Shown: positions 35,413-47,405 of the stretch, piece after piece
How the letters are laid out: each line of letters starts with the position of its first letter
How positions within the stretch are numbered: position 1 is the stretch's first letter
Assembly: GCA_037043455.1 (NCBI GenBank)
Contig: JAWPHD010011494.1
Location: 1-64,000, forward strand
Reading direction: 5' to 3'
Origin: Cyrtodaria siliqua
Taxonomy: Eukaryota; Mollusca; Bivalvia; Adapedonta; Hiatellidae
Length of the DNA stretch: 64,000 bases
The notes under the pieces: model-generated
The model's database searches: none
Seen by the model: only the letters and a program-made list of their open reading frames with translations
Told to the model about the DNA's origin: nothing
Position numbers and translations under genes: made by a program

Positions 35413-36436
35413 AGTTTAGTAGACACTTATTTTACGACGTGTGAATGGAGTTTTACAATATATACTCGGTAAAACAAGTTTTGGACCAGGGTATATAAAG
35501 TCATATAAAAATAAAACTAGTGGACAGAATTTAAGTATCTGTTTTAAGTAACCATGCAAGGTCTACTCCACCTGGTTAATTTGGTACCAGAAACATTAAA
35601 TTCCAAACAAGATTAACCGGGTAATAATCTTTTTATTGGTTACTCGAATGTCTGTAACTGTTACTTTTTTTATGGGATTTGCAACATTTTTTACAGACCC
35701 TTTGTGTGTTCGCGATATTTTTTAAAAATCTCATCTTGTTTGGAATTTAATGTTTCTGGTACCAAATTAACCGGGTAAGGTAGACCTTGGTTAATAAAAA
35801 AAGATAATTAAATTCTGTCCACTATTATTAGTTTTATCTGACTTTATATACCCTGGTCCAAAACGTTTTTTACCGAGTATATATACTACATATATTGCGA
35901 AAAAAAGAATTAGATAAAGACGTACATCCATGTTTTAATAATTAAATATCATTAAACTACTCTAAAACATAATGCACAATTATGGGGCCATGACATTTTA
36001 ATCTTTCTTTTTTTTAATTCAAGTATTTTAAAAGCAAAAGCTAAGATCGGTGTGCGATTTATCCATGCTCATAGTCTAATTATTTTATGGTTGATATTCG
36101 GTCTGCATGTTCAAAGTCTAAATATATTTAGTTATTGAGACAGTGGTCTAGTGTCCAAAGTCTTATTATTTAGTTATTGGAGATAGGGGTGGAATGTCCA
36201 AAGTAATTATGTAGTAATTGGAGATAGTGGCTGAATGTCCAAAAGGTTTTAGTTTACACACCCATAGTATCAGAATAAAAAAAAAGAACTATTGATTAAA
36301 ATAAGTGTCTACTAAACTATTGATTAAAATAAGTGTCTAAAAATAAGTGTCTACGAACTATTGATTAAAATAAGTGTCTACTAAATTAAATTAAGTGTCT
36401 ACTAACGTAGTAGACACTTATTTTAATCAATAGTTC
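35413..36436. mobile_element. Foldback-type element with 22-bp ends and subterminal repeats
   Basis: AGTTTAGTAGACACTTATTT (35413-35434 in full) is repeated in perfect inverse at 36297-36318. Inside, a second inverted repeat has arms of about 155 bp (about 35459-35613 and 35728-35884). Beyond 36318, AAATAAGTGTCTA recurs several times and closes with an inverted ACGTAGTAGACACTTATTTT. Segments at 36100-36240 repeat TGTCCAAAGT and ATTGGAGATAG. No transposase is recognised. Confidence 0.75.
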
Positions 36437-37288
36437 ATTTTTTAAGTGTAAATAGTTAATTTTGCCAGCAAAAATGACAATTAAAATCATTCAATGAATA
36501 TTATTTGTTAAACATGACTGTGCTTCTTAAGCCTCTGCAAGATGGCTGTTTAAAATAAATGGATTGAATCTTGTATTATACATGTATATCGTTGTTAACA
36601 GGTTGCACTTCAATACATACCTTAAACAATATGTATAAACAATGCGGCAGAGGTATTTACAAGGTGTTCTGTACGATCTACTTGTATTTAGATGTCATTT
36701 GCAGGTAAACCTTCCATTAGTTGCATCCGCTTCAAATTACACTGTCATATTCCATTTTATATCAAAGAAATGCGCTGATGAAGGCGCCTTATTTTACTCT
36801 GATCAAACAAATATAAGGCATGCCGCATAAAAACAAAATTAATTTCGTATGCCACCTCAGAGCATGTCCGAAATTATAGCCGGCAGGTTATCAGTATTAT
36901 CTGATTTTATCGGATTTACATCTTTTAATCTTAAATCACGTATTGAGTTTCAATTTCCGAATTAATATGCATGCAGTCGCTATCGCCCAATAGCAGACAC
37001 AGCTATGTGGTTTAGTTGGTTTTCATTGACTTAACTAGTTAATGAGCTGGCCATTGACCATGAGATTGGCGCTGACCAATGGTATAGACTTTGTAGAAAG
37101 CTGACATTGATTTCCCGAACCACCCATGCTATTAAATTTGACACAACCCCTATATCAGTAACTTATCTCCGTGGCCCTTCGGAAGTCAATTCACACTTAT
37201 TAATCGATATAAACAAAATAACTGAAGATAGTTTGGTTCAAAGTCACCTGTCGAATGCAATTGGCACTTAGTCGATGATTCCTTTTTA
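36437..37288. other. Unannotated stretch
   Basis: No gene or repeat family recognised. Confidence 0.35.
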
Positions 37289-37675
37289 TTAAAGGGACAC
37301 ACGGCAATCTTGATTTTTTATCAAGCATCGGCAGTTGTTGTTGTTAATTCTAAGGTTTATAGACCGTCCGCCAACTAAAACGCCAGAAGAACCCGCATTA
37401 GCGTCTCTACTTATTTATCAAGGAAGATTTTGACTTTAAACCGGCTTGCATATCATTAAATAATAGTTTGTGTTTTCAATGTTCTATGTTATTTTAACAA
37501 ATGTTGAAATATATTATTGGTACAGTATTATCAAAAGTCAGTAATATACAAAAACAATTTGGTTTATACTATTCTTATAATTATTATTAATGATTGTAAT
37601 AATGCATGTTATTTAGAAAAACTAACGGGACGCCGCGAGTTTTCAAAAAATCAAGATTGCCATGTGTTCCTTTAA
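37289..37675. mobile_element. TTAA-type MITE family P, complete, reverse orientation
   Basis: Left TTAAAGGGACACACGGCAAT and right ATTGCCATGTGTTCCTTTAA. The interior hallmark AACTAACGGGACGCCGCGAG near the right end shows the opposite orientation to the 53.6-kb copy. TTAA borders both ends. Confidence 0.92.
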
Positions 37676-38449
37676 GAAAAAAAGTGTTACATTCAGGCAC
37701 GTACAAATGTCGCTATATTAACCTGCATGCTCTTAGTGACGTAATTATTTGTTTTATTTCTAGGCGGTGCTCAGTGCAGAAATGCGGAATAATTCTATGA
37801 ACTGGGTGTTCGTGGTCTGATGCCTGAACCCGAATAATCTTTTGTATCACATATTTAGACTCAACTTCTTAAATGGGGACGAAAGCTATTTCGATTTCTA
37901 AATTCACCATTGACCCCTCATAAACCTCAATTATTTTGTGATAAATTTATTTAAACTGACCAAGATGACCGGTGAAACATGATTCGTAATCTGTTTTACA
38001 AACAATGTAAACAACTCGACACCTTTCCTAATCAAACTCAAAATCACTTTTCGGCAATTTCATGTGTGGACATCTTACAATTGAACCTCTCTCAAATGTG
38101 AAAGCATTTGGCAGGTTAACATTATCTTGTATAAAAAGAATTAATCCATACAGAATGGACACATGACCGATGCTCTTTTTTTTTACCGGTCACCAAAAAA
38201 ACGCGCTCTGTTCGAATTCGAATAGTTACCCATAATGTACAAACTGAAGCCGACCTTATCCGGGTACTTTCAATATCGTTACGCAAGTCTCCGCGAGCAA
38301 TTCATGGTAGACTTGCTTTACACCTGCGTTGACGTTATTTGACACTTGCTAGTACTGCTGCATCGATGGGTCCCTATCTGATGAGCATTTCAATATTACA
38401 TCGATGGAGGAACACTTACCCTTGCCAGTCTCCTTATTTCCTTAACATA
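37676..38449. other. Unannotated stretch
   Basis: No gene or repeat family recognised. Confidence 0.35.
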
Positions 38450-38934
38450 CACTGAAACGCAAAAGAAACGCAACACGGGAATTTCCGCTATATATTGTAT
38501 ATACATGTAAAATATGCTGCTGTTAATCGAATGGCTATGTAAGACCTTTCTTTTCGGAAAAAAATACTAAAACAAAACATAATACAGCAAATAGTATTCC
38601 TTCAAAGTTTCATTATTGACAGAGTACGCGTTTGGCTCAAGCATGTGAGCAAACTTAGGATGCAAAATTTTTCAAACTCTTTACGTTAAAATGCAGTACT
38701 GAACTGGCTCAGTTTTTCAAAGAGGAACTTCAACATTTATAAATATCTTGTTACAAGGTGTAGTGTGATTAAAACGTCTACAACATCACAGTTGTGTCCT
38801 TTCTCTAATTAACTGCAACTTTTCTTTTGACAAAACATCTTGGGATCTCTTTGGAATATTATGTGGAATTATGTGTGCAGTATATACAATATATAGCGGA
38901 AATTCCTGTGTTGCGTTTCTTTTGCGTTTCAGTG
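38450..38934. mobile_element. TA-type MITE (copy 4), 'ACGGG' subtype
   Basis: Ends CACTGAAACGCAAAAGAAAC and GTTTCTTTTGCGTTTCAGTG, bordered by TA. Subterminal AACACGGGAATTTCCGC. The extreme ends differ from the CTGAAAGG type. The interior is inverted relative to copy 3. Confidence 0.95.
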
Positions 38935-39380
38935 TAGGTCCGTGACAGTACACTGTCAAGCATAAGCAACTTCAATAATGAAGAAAAACATCACCAAGAA
39001 AAAACGTGCATTAAATAAAACAAGTGGACTACTAACGCAAGTGGACTACTTTAAAAACGTATAATATAATGTACTAACGATTGCCAAATGTAATTGAACA
39101 ATTGCAAAACACCGGACTTCTTTTATTTTCAGTATACATCTTGCGTTAATTAAGCATATTTATATTTATCACCTTATCCTAACCCTAACCCTAACCGTAG
39201 ATCAAGCTTCAAGTTTCGTGGGTACTAGTGGTCTGATTTTGAACGATCATGCTATTTTCTATTTTAAAGGGCCGTCACATAATAAGTAACAGACTTAAAA
39301 TGCCTAATAATTATGTGCTATCCTAGGTTACACACCAGTGTTAATTGAATGATAGTAAGTCAGAGTGCATTCAACATCAA
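38935..39380. other. Unannotated stretch with a short telomere-like run
   Basis: CCTAACCCTAACCCTAACCG at 39178-39197 is about three units of the animal telomere hexamer (CCCTAA). It is too short to imply a telomere. Nothing else recognised. Confidence 0.6.
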
Positions 39381-39852
39381 TACTGAAAGGAAAAAGAAAC
39401 GCAGGGTGCGTATTTCCGCTATATATTGTATGTTTAATATGCTACTGCTAATCGAATGGTACAGGGCGACATTAGGCCTGTCCTTTTAGAAAGAAGGTTT
39501 AAACAGCACTGAACACACCAATGGTTACCCCTTTAAAGTTTCATTATCGTCAGAATGCGCATTTGGTGAGCAAACTTAGGCTTTAAATGTTGCAATCACT
39601 TAACATTAAATACAGTACTGAACTGGCTCAATTTTTCAAAGAGGAACTTCAGCATTTATGAATTTCTTGTTACAACGTGTACTGTGATTAAAACGTCTAC
39701 AACATCACAGTTGTGTCCTTTCTCTAACTAATTGCACTTTTTTATTTTACAAAACATCTTGGGATTTCCTTGGAATATATATGGAATTAAGTGTGCAGTA
39801 TATGCAATATATAGCGGAAATACGCACCCTGCGTTTCTTTTTCCTTTCAGTA
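39381..39852. mobile_element. TA-type MITE (copy 5), 'GGGTGCG' subtype
   Basis: 472 bp with ends TACTGAAAGGAAAAAGAAAC and CTTTTTCCTTTCAGTA. Subterminal GCAGGGTGCGTATTTCCGC. Closely similar to copies 3 and 7, inverted relative to copy 3, with a short deletion after the left subterminal region. Confidence 0.95.
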
Positions 39853-40014
39853 TATATACATGTATGATGAATTCATATGTTAGACAAGGACCTAAAAAAA
39901 CGCTAGTTTAACACCATATTTTGGTTAGTGGGATTTTTATCAGGAATAAGAAAATATTTCAAATTTTAGATTATAAAAACCGTTCATGGGTATCCGGTGA
40001 TACGGTGATTAGGA
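39853..40014. other. Short unannotated spacer
   Basis: Nothing recognised between the MITE and the palindrome. Confidence 0.35.
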
Positions 40015-40121
40015 ATTCAAACACGAGGTATAATTGCTTTTATCGGAACCTCGGCAGAGCCGCAGGTTCCGATAAAAGCAATTATACCTCGTGTTTGAAT
40101 CTGCGGCTCTGCCGAGGTTCC
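40015..40121. repeat. Overlapping double palindrome
   Basis: First pair: 37-bp arms at 40015-40051 and 40064-40100 (ATTCAAACACGAGGTATAAT and its complement), perfect, with a 12-base loop. Second pair: 21-bp arms at 40045-40065 and 40101-40121 (CTCGGCAGAGCCGCAG with its complement). The pairs overlap and so offer two mutually exclusive hairpins. It lies just upstream of a SINE. Confidence 0.95.
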
Positions 40122-40170
40122 TATTAAAACAGTTATACCGAGTGTTGTAATTTCCCTATCCGAACCATAT

Positions 40171-40391
40171 CCGTAGCCGAATGGTTAACGACATTGCGTC
40201 GTTGTAAACCTTCGCCTCTCACCGCTGCGGGTTCGAATCCCACTGGGAGCTCGACTTGTAAGTGAGGACCAGTTGATTCGGAGGTGTACAGCACTGGTTA
40301 TGGGTGGTCTGCCTCCACCATAAAAAATCAACCGTCATACATAACCTTATACATGTGTTGAAAATGACATAAAATACTATACAAACAAACA
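40171..40391 (+). mobile_element. SINE family A with internal deletions
   Basis: Head CCGTAGCCGAATGGTTAACG, perfect B-box and body, but the central part is shortened: the GTCGATTCTTACGGATGG segment is reduced and the GGTTCTACCCAGGAAAAG segment is lost. TATCCGAACCATAT (40157-40170) and TATCTGAACCGGAT (40392-40405) may be a decayed target duplication. Confidence 0.88.
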
Positions 40392-40405
40392 TATCTGAAC
40401 CGGAT

Positions 40406-40664
40406 ACCCATGATTGATTCTTTTTCTTGTATATCGTTTACATTCTGCACCTTACTAACGTTTTGCCTGCATATTTACACAATGGCGTCATGTAACTGTC
40501 ATTGTTGATATCAGCGCGCGACTTTTATCTCCCCCATGTGTAAGATCAGGCTTTCCGTCACCCATGTAAAACGCAGATAACCGTATTCGGTATGCAAGAA
40601 TCTTCAGTATATCCTTGAGGAAGTATTGATGGTTAGTATAGTGACTAGGGAGTCAAATTAAATA
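40406..40664. other. Unannotated spacer
   Basis: No gene recognised. Confidence 0.35.
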
Positions 40665-41203
40665 TACTAAAGGAAAAAAGAATCGCAACTCTAGAATTGT
40701 CGCTATATAATTTATATACCGTACACTTAATTCCACGTCATATTCCAGAGAAATACCCAGAAGTTTTGTAAAACTAGGTGTGCAGCTAGTCGGAGAAAGG
40801 ACAAAATTGTGCAGTTTTAGACTTAATCTCAGTAAACTTTGTAACACGAAACTTATAAATGTTGAAGTTTCACTTTAAAATTTGACCATTTCAGTATTGT
40901 ATTTCGAGGGTTCAGTGTAAAACTACTGTTTCTACTTTTATTCATATTTAGTTACAGTAGTTTTGCGATGCATCGATAAATGTAAAGATTGCAAAATGTT
41001 ACATCCTAAGTTTGCTCACCTGTTTGAGCCAAAGGCGTATTCTATCAATACTGTTTGATGGCATAATATTTTGGTGTGTTGTTTGTTGTTTTAGTCTTTT
41101 TTTCTTCGTAAAAAAAAGGTCTAATGTAGCCAGGTATACCATTCGAAGCTCAAAATATTATACATACAATATTCCCGAGTTGCATTTCTGTTTATCTTTA
41201 GAA
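40665..41203. mobile_element. TA-type MITE (copy 6), decayed and enlarged
   Basis: Left end TACTAAAGGAAAAAAGAATC. Family interior (GCAGCTAGTCGGAGAAAGGA, TAAGTTTGCTCACCTG, CATACAATATTCCCGAGTTG). About 60 extra bases near 40920-40980 include AAAACTACTGT and its inverse ACAGTAGTTTT. The oldest-looking copy. Confidence 0.8.
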
Positions 41204-41657
41204 TATTTGATAACTATTTGTGAAACGTAATTATTTAGTTTACAACCGTTCCGAGTCATACATAAGTGCAATCAGTTACCTGCTAGAAACAGAAATGTAA
41301 CTAACATTAATAACTTGTCGTTTTTATCACTTTTTGTGTCGATTTGTTTCGTCCTGAACGCGTTTTACGTGTATTTTATTGCCTTGTGAAATTGTTTTCA
41401 CTGTGCTAGGAGTTTGGAATTGTGTTTTAATATTTACATTTAATGTCATACCTAGGATTTATAGCATTTTTCTTTTATAACGTGTCTTTTATTTGGCTCG
41501 TATCCTATACACTACACTTTAATTGGATAATGTTAAGACTGTATGTAAATATATAATGTTGTAGGTGTTGGTTTTATGAATAATGGTATTGCTGTTTTGT
41601 TGAGGACCATAAATACTAAAATATAAAACATTTCATCTGAAAATAAAGATAGTATTA
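41204..41657. other. Unannotated stretch, possible retroelement 3' UTR
   Basis: AT-rich, ending in GAAAATAAAGATAGT just before an ATT run. That arrangement resembles a retroelement 3' end, but no coding trace supports it. Confidence 0.3.
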
Positions 41658-41664
41658 CTACTAC

Positions 41665-41695
<31 letters not shown>
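41658..41695. repeat. ATT microsatellite
   Basis: ACTACTACT followed by about ten ATT units. Confidence 0.97.
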
Positions 41696-41696
<1 letters not shown>

Positions 41697-42402
41697 TCTA
41701 AACATATGAGCTTGCAATTGGCGTATATACCATTATAACACGAACATCTTCCTTTCTATTTCCATGTAAAACGTTACAACAACCGTTACGAACCACATCT
41801 TACGCGAATACACAAGCTCATCAGGGTGACATATCACACATGCCACTGCTGTCTTGTAATCATTTGTGAAGTACGAAAAGGGAAAGCATATCACAATTCA
41901 TAGAATAAAACACACGTATCCTTCAAATTTGTCAGAATGAAGCTTGATAAATTTGAATTTTAATGGACTGACATTATTCCGTGTCAATAAATGCTTTGTG
42001 ATATATGGACAATAATCATAACACAGTTGGAATGCGTTTGAGTAAAAGTGTTTGGGATGATCTGATAGCTAGGCGCATACCAAGCTGCTGGGCGATCGAG
42101 GTTATGGCGGGAATGCATCAGCTGACGAATGAGATGGTCCATTAAAATAAAATCTATGTAAACAAATTATTTAAGATTCAATCGTATAATCTTGATATGC
42201 TATGCTCATTATATGACAAGAGTACTGTGTGTTTCCATTATACCCATACTTCAAGCAATTATTTAAATCAATGCAGGTCTTTTAACTTTAAATTAGGTTC
42301 AGTTAAATAATACTTCTGTATCTAAGGTAAAGAAAGTCGTCATGTTTATGTTAATTTGTTTGTGTATCTTGGAAATTGTTTTTGAATGTTTGAACGCACA
42401 TA
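41696..42402. other. Unannotated stretch
   Basis: No gene or repeat family recognised. Confidence 0.35.
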
Positions 42403-42668
42403 CAGCAATCTTGAATTTTAAAAACTCACGGTTCGTGTTGGTTTTTCATCTAACTTGCATTTGTTCAATCATTAATATTAATTATAAGAAAAGTATAAAG
42501 CGAATTCGTTTTGTATATTACCAACTGGTGATTATATTGCATCAACAACATATTTAAAAAGATTGTAGACTAAGAAGAAAACAACTCAAAATGTTATTTG
42601 ATCATATGCAAGCATGTTTAAAGTCAACATGCTACTGGATTTTTAAATCGAGACGCTAATGTTAATGC
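42403..42668. mobile_element. TTAA-type MITE family P, ends missing
   Basis: GCAATCTTGAATTTTAAAAA, ACTCACGGTTCGTGTTGG, CATTAATATTAATTATAAGA and the CGAGACGCTAATGTTAATGC segment match family P. The AGGGACAC termini are lost. Confidence 0.8.
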
Positions 42669-42675
42669 CTGAACC

Positions 42676-42960
42676 GAAGTGCAGTGGTGTAGTTGTTAGA
42701 GTGTCTGGCAATCGGGAGGTAGTGGGTTCGAGTCCCCTGGTCGCGTCATACTAAAGACATTAAAAACGGCAGTAGTTACTTGTAATCCTTGCTTGACAAG
42801 CAAATAATGGGTAGTAATACGTCTAGAAGGTCCGGTGTCAGAAAAAAAATTACTGAGTGGGGTATCATTTACTACGGCGTGGTATTCCAGTGTGGCAGCA
42901 CTATATCTGTTACAGGTAGACTGTAGATAGATACATAGCACTACACACAATCACTCACAA
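42676..42960 (+). mobile_element. tRNA-derived SINE, family B
   Basis: The tRNA-like head AGTGGTGTAGTTGTTAGAGT carries an A-box, and the B-box is GGTTCGAGTCCCC. The body has GGTCCGGTGTCAG, GAGTGGGGTATCAT, CTACGGCGTGGTATTCCAGT and GGCAGCACTATAT. The body recurs without the head at 47.75 kb. It follows the family P fragment directly. Confidence 0.88.
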
Positions 42961-43045
42961 AACAGTCCACACATAATTCCGAGTCAACGAGAGATTCTTC
43001 TCGGGGCTCGAATGGTAGAGGGACTATACTGCTTAGAACCACACA

Positions 43046-43094
43046 CGCACGCACGCACGCACGCACCCACCCACCCCCACACACACACACACAC
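43046..43094. repeat. ACGC/CCCA/CA microsatellite
   Basis: (CACG)n passing into CACCCACC and then (CA)n. Confidence 0.97.
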
Positions 43095-45876
43095 TTCTAA
43101 TGCTTCATAAAAAAGAACATACGCTAAACAGCTTAGTTAATGCATGTAACGGTAAAATAAATGGTTCAGTATAGACTGATTGAAACTGACATCTACTGAC
43201 CATGAACTCTTTTCAACTAGTTTGTAACTAATATAACAACTACACAGAAGGTGCTAAAACACTTTTATCTTTTAACTAGCCGCCAACTGCCTCCCACTGT
43301 ATCATTATATCTCTATAAAACTCATGTATAAATGGCTACGGTAATTGAAAAAGACACAATATTCGTTTTATCACATCAGTACCGAGAAACTATGTGCAAG
43401 TCGTTTCTAATCACGCAGAAAGAAAATAAACAAGTGCGTTTCCCGACAAATATAATTGTAAACACGATGTATTAACAACTTGCCAGCCATCGCAGAGGCT
43501 GAACGTTCTTCTAACAGTAGCATTCTGCGGATGCCTGAGCGGGAGTGAATGTGTGAAATCCACTTTCATCATCAGGCGCAGTTTTTGGGAGAATTTTAGT
43601 ATTTCAGGAGTATGGGAATTTGAGGATTCGATGTGAAATTGATATGTTTTCTTAATTAGCTTGTTTAGATTACTTTGATTACATTCTTCCAAGCAACACC
43701 GTGGGGGTTTACGTGACCTGCTTGTTTTAAGTTCACAATTCTTACCTAAGTTTAAATAAACACCAACTCACTAGTGTATGTCAGTCAATGATAGTTTTGC
43801 ATAGCACTGGTTGCTTTTGCTGACATATGAGGACAACACGTGAAAACGAAGACAGGGTTTGAAAGAAATGAATTGACCATGGTCCCCAATGGGGCTAACA
43901 AATTGGCACAAAGCTAAACAAATTAAAGAATAGAGAAAAAGGTTCATTAGAATGAATGTGTGGGAAAAACCAAATTTAAAAAGACAGAATCTATTACGGA
44001 AGCCTCTAATTATCCGCACGAATATAATCCTACCAATGCTTTCTATTCGTCACATTATCAACAATCCTATAGTTTACATACACTTCACACACATTTTGTT
44101 TTTAAATAAAATTGGTATTTGGCACGTTCGTCAGTCTATATTAATCTGAAGCATTATTGGTATGAAATAAGACTGGCTGTTTCCTCATGTGTATAATATT
44201 TGAGATAACTCAATCTATAAATAAATCAAATAGTTTGCATTAAGTCCCCTTAAAATAATTGGTTTCAGCGGTACACGTGTTAGGACTTTAAGATGTTATT
44301 TTCAGTCTGATTGCAAACTAATATGAAAAGAAACTATAACCACTGAGACGAGAACCATTTTAATATGAATTATTTACTGGATAATATCAAAGAAAAATGT
44401 GTACTTTTCCTCTGTACTATAAAGGTCGCCATGTCCAGCGTTCCGGTAGTAGCCATGATTCAGTGGCAGACGGGAGATAGAGGTTTATTTACCGCTCGTT
44501 ATGCAGAGCTGACCTTTGTTGGTAGCCAGTTCAGAGTCATTATCATGGTAAATAACCACACGGATATGACCATAACCACTTATTTAGTACCTCGTTGACC
44601 GCCCATACATTTAGTTCACATTTCAGCCCATTGTAATTTGTGGTCTAACATTTTGTTCGCTGTCTGGTGTACTCGTTTTTGTATTAGATTTATTAAACCA
44701 GAGTCGGGCATTCTGTTTGAGCACATGTATACTGCTTTTATTAATTAGCGTTGTCCAAACGTCGGTCATGTGTTCATGTGATGAGCCAAAAAAAATCAAA
44801 TCTTTCAGGTAAAACATTTGAACGTTGTACAGCTAATTGCAATCCAATCCCATATCAAGACATCATTTGTTATACGTGCAAAAACTGACAATTGGTCGTA
44901 GTTTCGGACTATCACAACTTGCCTTTTATACTGGGTCATCATAAGCTGCTCACGTTCGGACTTATCTTGTATACTGAATCAAGCAGAAATTTAATTTAAA
45001 TAAGCTGCTGGACCAATTTAAGAGCTTCATGTAATTTCTACGTATACTTCAAAAATATTATAAATTCACACCATTCATAGTGTTCGTTTTTTTCCTTACG
45101 CGTTGCAGTAATTCAAATATAACGAACTGCCGACTCTGATTTTATGGGACTTTATTGATTTTCGTTTCTTTTGATATCTGCCTGTAGCCTGTCGTCAATT
45201 TCTTCATAAAAGTCGCTGCGAAAACCGAAGCGTATGAATCGGGAACGATCTATATTAGTTTTTCTGGTTGGTTTACGAAACATAAGATATAATTATGACA
45301 GTATTTCACGCCTTGGTGACAAACTTGTGATCATGTTGTATATATTTGAGTTGTCGCTTTAGATGCAATGCTGGACTGGACTGGGTTAGAAAATTGAAAT
45401 CTTTTGGCAGACACTTTGGTGACTGGCTGATAAAGGAGACGGGAGGAATGATGGATATTTAAAAAACCCGTAAGTAATTGTTTGTGTTAACCTGCAGTAC
45501 AGTCAAATGTGGGAAATGATGGATGTGTATTAATTCACTGTAGATGTGTGAGGTCCTTTCTGTATAGTACAAATGACATGGTTTATATATATAAAAATAT
45601 ATATATTCAATTTTATTTGAGACTAATCAATGTGCAATACGTAATAAAATTATGTTTAAAATACAAAACATCCTGTATAAACCATTCAAAGTTTAAAATA
45701 TAAGAGACGTTCAAAGTTGGTCAGTATCAATAAACGAACACGTACTATCGTTACATTTGTATTAGAAATGCTTCGTTTATTTTATTAGGATGCGAAAGAT
45801 GTGTGATTGTGTTTAATATAAATAAAGCAATTTCTTCTTCTTTTTCTGCTTCTTTTTCTTCTTATATCTCTGTTTC
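43095..45876. other. Unannotated stretch of about 2.8 kb
   Basis: Largest stretch without recognisable repeats. ORFs under 95 codons only, none with domains. A pyrimidine-rich run (TTCTTCTTTTTCTGCTTC) lies near 45833-45862. Could be ordinary intergenic or intronic DNA. Confidence 0.35.
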
Positions 45877-45887
45877 TCATATGTTGG

Positions 45888-46145
45888 GTAGGGGCTGGCG
45901 TGGCGCAGTCGGTAGCGCGGCGGATTTGTAACCGGAGGCCCCGGTGCTACTGAGTTCCGTCGGTGTGTTCTTGGGCAAGACACTTTACTATCTATCCTCC
46001 GAGCACGTTAAAGAACCATAGGAATCTATTCGATAATAAGAGTAGGGCAGGTTCCCGGATTCCTATGTATCCTTCCCCTCTCTCTGGGGCGGCTCTAAAT
46101 AACCTATACTGTGTTGATGAGCCGTTAAACAACATTCAATTCAAT
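45888..46145 (+). mobile_element. tRNA-derived SINE, family D, with an 11-bp target duplication
   Basis: Head GGGGCTGGCGTGGCGCAGTC with A-box-like TGGCGCAGTCGGTAGCG; the B-box is degenerate. Body includes TTGGGCAAGACACTTTAC, GAGCACGTTAAAGAACCATA and GTAGGGCAGGTTCCCGG. The tail is ACATTCAATTCAATTC. TCATATGTTGG flanks both sides (45877-45887 and 46146-46156). This uninterrupted copy is the reference for the split copy at 53.5 kb. Confidence 0.92.
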
Positions 46146-46156
46146 TCATATGTTGG

Positions 46157-46988
46157 TATTGTACATACTCGTTGGTCTAAAGCTACATACCACGGCTGCT
46201 TTCAGAAAAAAAATACGTATGATAAAAATTAGGTCGAACAAATATATTTAGATTAAATTCACATTTCAGGTGCATTGCAATAAAAGTGATAGTAACATTG
46301 CAATATCAGCACAAATATTATACGGATAGGATGAATGGAAGACTTAAGAAAATGTTAAAGTCAACATTTACTCCGATTATGAGTTCCCCAAACAATGCGG
46401 ACCCATATCAACACTTGAGAGATATCATTTTAATAAATGTCCATGACTGTTTCAAAGAGATGACCGTTATTGATTCATTTTCATCCGCTTGCTTGCACAT
46501 TCTCGTTTCCTGTATTTAAATCTGCATTGTTAACCGCATTGTTTTATTTCATAAGTCGAAGATAGTTCCGCTTTGATCTTCATCCCTACAATTCTATCAA
46601 AATGATTGCTGTTTGGATTTAATTCTATGATAAACTATCGTGTTATCCATTGAGCGGCAAGGTATCATGGCCGGTTTAAGGACGACAACCAAGAAATGTG
46701 TTGTCGAGCGGCGCTTCTCCGAGTTGAACTAGCACTTCGTCGTCAGGATTTTCACTTTCAATAATTGATACCATATCAAATCCGAGGCTTAAAATCGCTT
46801 CAAATCGGTTTGATTTACGTATTGTTGCCGTTTTAATCAAATTTAGCGGTACTATGTGTTTAGATAAACATTAATGCTACCGTTTCATAATAGTCACACC
46901 TGAAGGAGAGAGAAGGCGAGAATCAGGCCAAACACGCCGCGTACAGTATTGACAAATATGCCCGTATAGAGTATTCACAAACGAATGT
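46157..46988. other. Unannotated stretch
   Basis: No gene or repeat family recognised. Confidence 0.35.
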
Positions 46989-47110
46989 GAAGGGACACGA
47001 CAATCTTGGATTTTGTGTAACTCGTGGAGTATCGTTAGTTTTTCTGCAACTTGCATAGCCAAATGAAGAGCATAAGTTTATTTAATGTTTTAAGTTCAGT
47101 TGTACCATAC
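46989..47110. mobile_element. TTAA-type MITE family P, left-end fragment
   Basis: AAGGGACACGACAATCTTGG, CTCGTGGAGTATCGTTAGTT and CTGCAACTTGCAT match the first 80-120 bp of family P. The right part is absent. Confidence 0.6.
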
Positions 47111-47129
47111 CTTTCTTGTATGTACCCAG

Positions 47130-47391
47130 GGGCGTCCGCGGCCGAGTTGTTAGAGTCTCTGACTTGTGATCACTAAGCCTTCACCGCTGTAGGTTCGATC
47201 CCTCTGGGGCCTAGGAATCTTTATGTGAGGAAGCTATCCAGCTGGTTTGCGGAACGTCGGTGTTTCTACCCAGGTGCCCGCCCGTGCACGAAAATTGCCC
47301 GGAGGGGAACCTTGAGTCTTCCTCCACCAAAGAAAGCTGGAAAGTCGCCATATGACCTTAGCTGTTGGTGCGACTATAAAATCCAATTCAA
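47130..47391 (+). mobile_element. tRNA-derived SINE, family C, with a 14-bp target duplication
   Basis: Head GGGCGTCCGCGGCCGAGTTG with A-box, then GGTTCGATCCCTC as B-box. Body AACGTCGGTGTTTCTACCCA, GTGCCCGCCCGTGCACG, GGAAAGTCGCCATATGACC, then TGTTGGTGCGAC and CCAATTCAA tail. TTGTATGTACCCAG is perfectly duplicated (47116-47129 and 47392-47405). Confidence 0.95.
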
Positions 47392-47405
47392 TTGTATGTA
47401 CCCAG

